Part shown: piece after piece, positions 22,409 through 23,752 of the stretch
Position numbering within the stretch: position 1 is the first letter of the stretch
Layout: the number at the start of each line of letters is the position of its first letter
Assembly: GCA_964384675.1 (NCBI GenBank)
Contig: CAYLNK010000064.1
Location: 1 to 23,752, forward strand
Origin: CAYLNK01 sp964384675
GTDB lineage: Bacteria > Acidobacteriota > Thermoanaerobaculia > UBA5066
Reading direction: 5' to 3'
Length of the DNA stretch: 23,752 nucleotides
The notes under the pieces: model-generated
Seen by the model: only the letters and a program-made list of their open reading frames with translations
The model's database searches: none
What the model was told of the DNA's origin: nothing
Program-made: the position numbers and the translations under genes

Positions 22409-23752
22409 TCACCGCACGGGCAGCCCCGAGACCAGGAAGAGGTCGGAGAGCATCCGCGTGTAGGAATACGCGTAGCTGCCCGACGCCGCGATCCGCACGC
22501 TCAGCACGTAGAGGACGCCGGCCGGGTCCTCCGGCATCAGCTCCCGCCAGCGGGTGCGCTGGCCGGTGCCCAGGTCGAGGACGTCGACCCGGGCGGGCGC
22601 CTCACCGCGGCGGTGCACGTAGACCCCGTGACCGTCGGCGGTGAACGACGCCACGATCTCGCCCGGCTCGAGCCCCGGGACACGCCACGGCTCGCCGCCG
22701 TCGACGGGAAAGAGCCACGTGATCCGGCGTCCGTCCACCCCGGCGACGAACCGGCCGTCGGGCGAGACCGCGAGCCCCGCGAGCGAGACACCCTCGGGGG
22801 AGAGCGGGCGCGGAGCGGCCTCGGGGCCGTCCTGCAGCCAGATCCGGCCCGCCTTCCCGGGCTCGTTCGCGGCGAAGACGAAACGGCGCCCGTCGGGGAG
22901 GAAGTCCCCGAGACCGGTGTGGTCGAGCGCGTCCCGGGTCAGGGTCTCCGGCTGGCCGGGCCCGGTCGGCAGGAGAAAGAGCTGGTGCGGTGTCCCGTTC
23001 GTCCGGGTCATCGCGCGAGCGCCGTCGCGGGAAAGCCGGCGCGCCATCCCGTCGCCCAGACGTACGGCCGGCGAGCCCGCCAGGCTGCGCAGACAGACGG
23101 CCGGACGGTCGTCTACCGCCGCGCCCGCCTCGGAGAAGAGCACCGTCTCGCCGTCGGCCGAGAGATCGGCCACGACGGAGTCGTCGAACCACGAGAGGTC
23201 CCGCTCCCGGGTCTCGCCCGCGCGGCGCCCGAGGATGCCGGTCCGTGTGCTGTCCTGGGTGATCAGCGCGACCCCCTGAGGCGAGACGTCGTGCAGGGTG
23301 AGGCTGCCCGTCCCCTGCAGGAGGACGCGCTCCGTTCCGGAGAGCGAGACGGCCCGCAGCGCGCGGACGTCGGTCCTGCCGGCGGTGAAGAGCACCTCCC
23401 GCCCCGAAGGCGACCAGGCGAGCCCCTGCCCGTCGCCCCATCCGGTGGACAGCGTTCGCCTTTCACCGCGCGGGTCGATCACGACGACCGAACCCTCGTC
23501 GGCCCCCCGGATCGGGTGGTCGAGGAAGGCGACGCGACTTCCGTCCGGGGAGACGCGCGGGTGACTGATCCAGCCGGTCGTCGTGTACAGGACCTTGCCG
23601 ATCGGGAACTCGAGCACGCTCTGGCCGTCCCGCTCCCGCACCACGGCGGCCTCGTCGCCCGCGGGCGCCCAGTCGGCCTGCTGGACGTCCTCGAGCAGCT
23701 CGCGCGGAGCGCCCCCGGCCAGCGGCGCGCGGGCCATCGTGCCGGCGTGGAT
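22409..23752 (-). CDS. C-terminal TolB/PD40 propeller half of a probable Ser/Thr protein kinase, N-terminus outside window
   Basis: The frame is open to the window edge (448 codons visible), continuing upstream of an internal ATG at 23737 (IHAGTMARAPLAGGAPRELL), so the gene is partial. It carries about seven PD40/WD40-like strands: VSPDGSRVAFLDHP, WSPSGREVLFTAG, LSADGETVLFSEAG, LSRDGARAMTRTNG, FLPDGRRFVFAANE, VSPDGRFVAGVDG and FTADGHGVYVHRRG. The blocks GWISHPRVSPDGSRVAFLDH and the ending SYAYSYTRMLSDLFLVSGL are typical of the C-terminal sensor half of eukaryotic-like Ser/Thr kinases in Acidobacteriota, where a Pkinase domain and a membrane helix precede the propeller. The kinase domain is not visible, so a stand-alone TolB-like propeller is possible. 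It is upstream of and co-directional with the peptide/SagB pair. Confidence 0.8.
   Translation of the reverse strand: MHAGTMARAPLAGGAPRELLEDVQQADWAPAGDEAAVVRERDGQSVLEFPIGKVLYTTTGWISHPRVSPDGSRVAFLDHPIRGADEGSVVVIDPRGERRTLSTGWGDGQGLAWSPSGREVLFTAGRTDVRALRAVSLSGTERVLLQGTGSLTLHDVSPQGVALITQDSTRTGILGRRAGETRERDLSWFDDSVVADLSADGETVLFSEAGAAVDDRPAVCLRSLAGSPAVRLGDGMARRLSRDGARAMTRTNGTPHQLFLLPTGPGQPETLTRDALDHTGLGDFLPDGRRFVFAANEPGKAGRIWLQDGPEAAPRPLSPEGVSLAGLAVSPDGRFVAGVDGRRITWLFPVDGGEPWRVPGLEPGEIVASFTADGHGVYVHRRGEAPARVDVLDLGTGQRTRWRELMPEDPAGVLYVLSVRIAASGSYAYSYTRMLSDLFLVSGLPVR

Overview
The window is very GC-rich (about 70% by eye, not counted) chromosomal DNA from a bacterium with a dense two-strand gene layout and no mobile element, tRNA, rRNA or CRISPR that I can see. 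The mix of a TolB/PD40-type propeller ending in the C-terminal signature typical of Acidobacteriota serine/threonine kinases, a Reg_prop hybrid-type sensor kinase, a LonB-like AAA_32 protease and a bacterial archaemetzincin points to Acidobacteriota (possibly Thermoanaerobaculia/Holophagae-like). That placement is inference from gene content only.

Layout. 1-903 (minus): a TetR regulator whose stop overlaps the start of a universal-stress-type protein cut by the window edge; a 16-bp palindrome sits on the tetR start codon. 1122-1805 (minus): stand-alone SpoT-like HD hydrolase. 2108-3394 (plus): isocitrate lyase with a strong downstream terminator. 3472-4736 (minus): small three-helix membrane protein followed by a DUF1152 protein. 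4791-5818 (plus): a DUF3303-like small protein and a secreted TPR protein. 5871-10655 (minus): ankyrin-PDZ protein, LonB-like protease and membrane-anchored archaemetzincin in one direction, the last two coupled by a GTGA overlap. 10730-12044 (plus): VOC protein, a decayed GNAT acetyltransferase and a tandem-PilZ protein. 12045-12318: intergenic stretch with a perfect 17-bp inverted repeat. 12319-18436 (plus): two secreted proteins, a beta-propeller protein and a 1071-aa Reg_prop/Y_Y_Y/histidine kinase. 18527-21010 (plus): glycogen phosphorylase. 21024-23752 (minus): C-terminal propeller half of a probable Ser/Thr kinase, then a 67-aa peptide ending in a Gly4-Cys tail, then an overlapping SagB-type flavin dehydrogenase.

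The most notable things are: (i) the peptide/SagB pair at 21024-22351, which looks like a minimal peptide-modification (RiPP-like) locus without a YcaO cyclase in view; (ii) a recurring TANNNT box placed 5-6 nt before the start codon of at least five genes lacking Shine-Dalgarno sequences, implying widespread leaderless mRNAs, while other genes have a TANNNT box further away and a strong Shine-Dalgarno; (iii) the coupling of an ATP-dependent Lon-like protease to an archaemetzincin with an ankyrin-PDZ protein upstream; and (iv) a TetR operator candidate that would cover the start point of a leaderless tetR mRNA.
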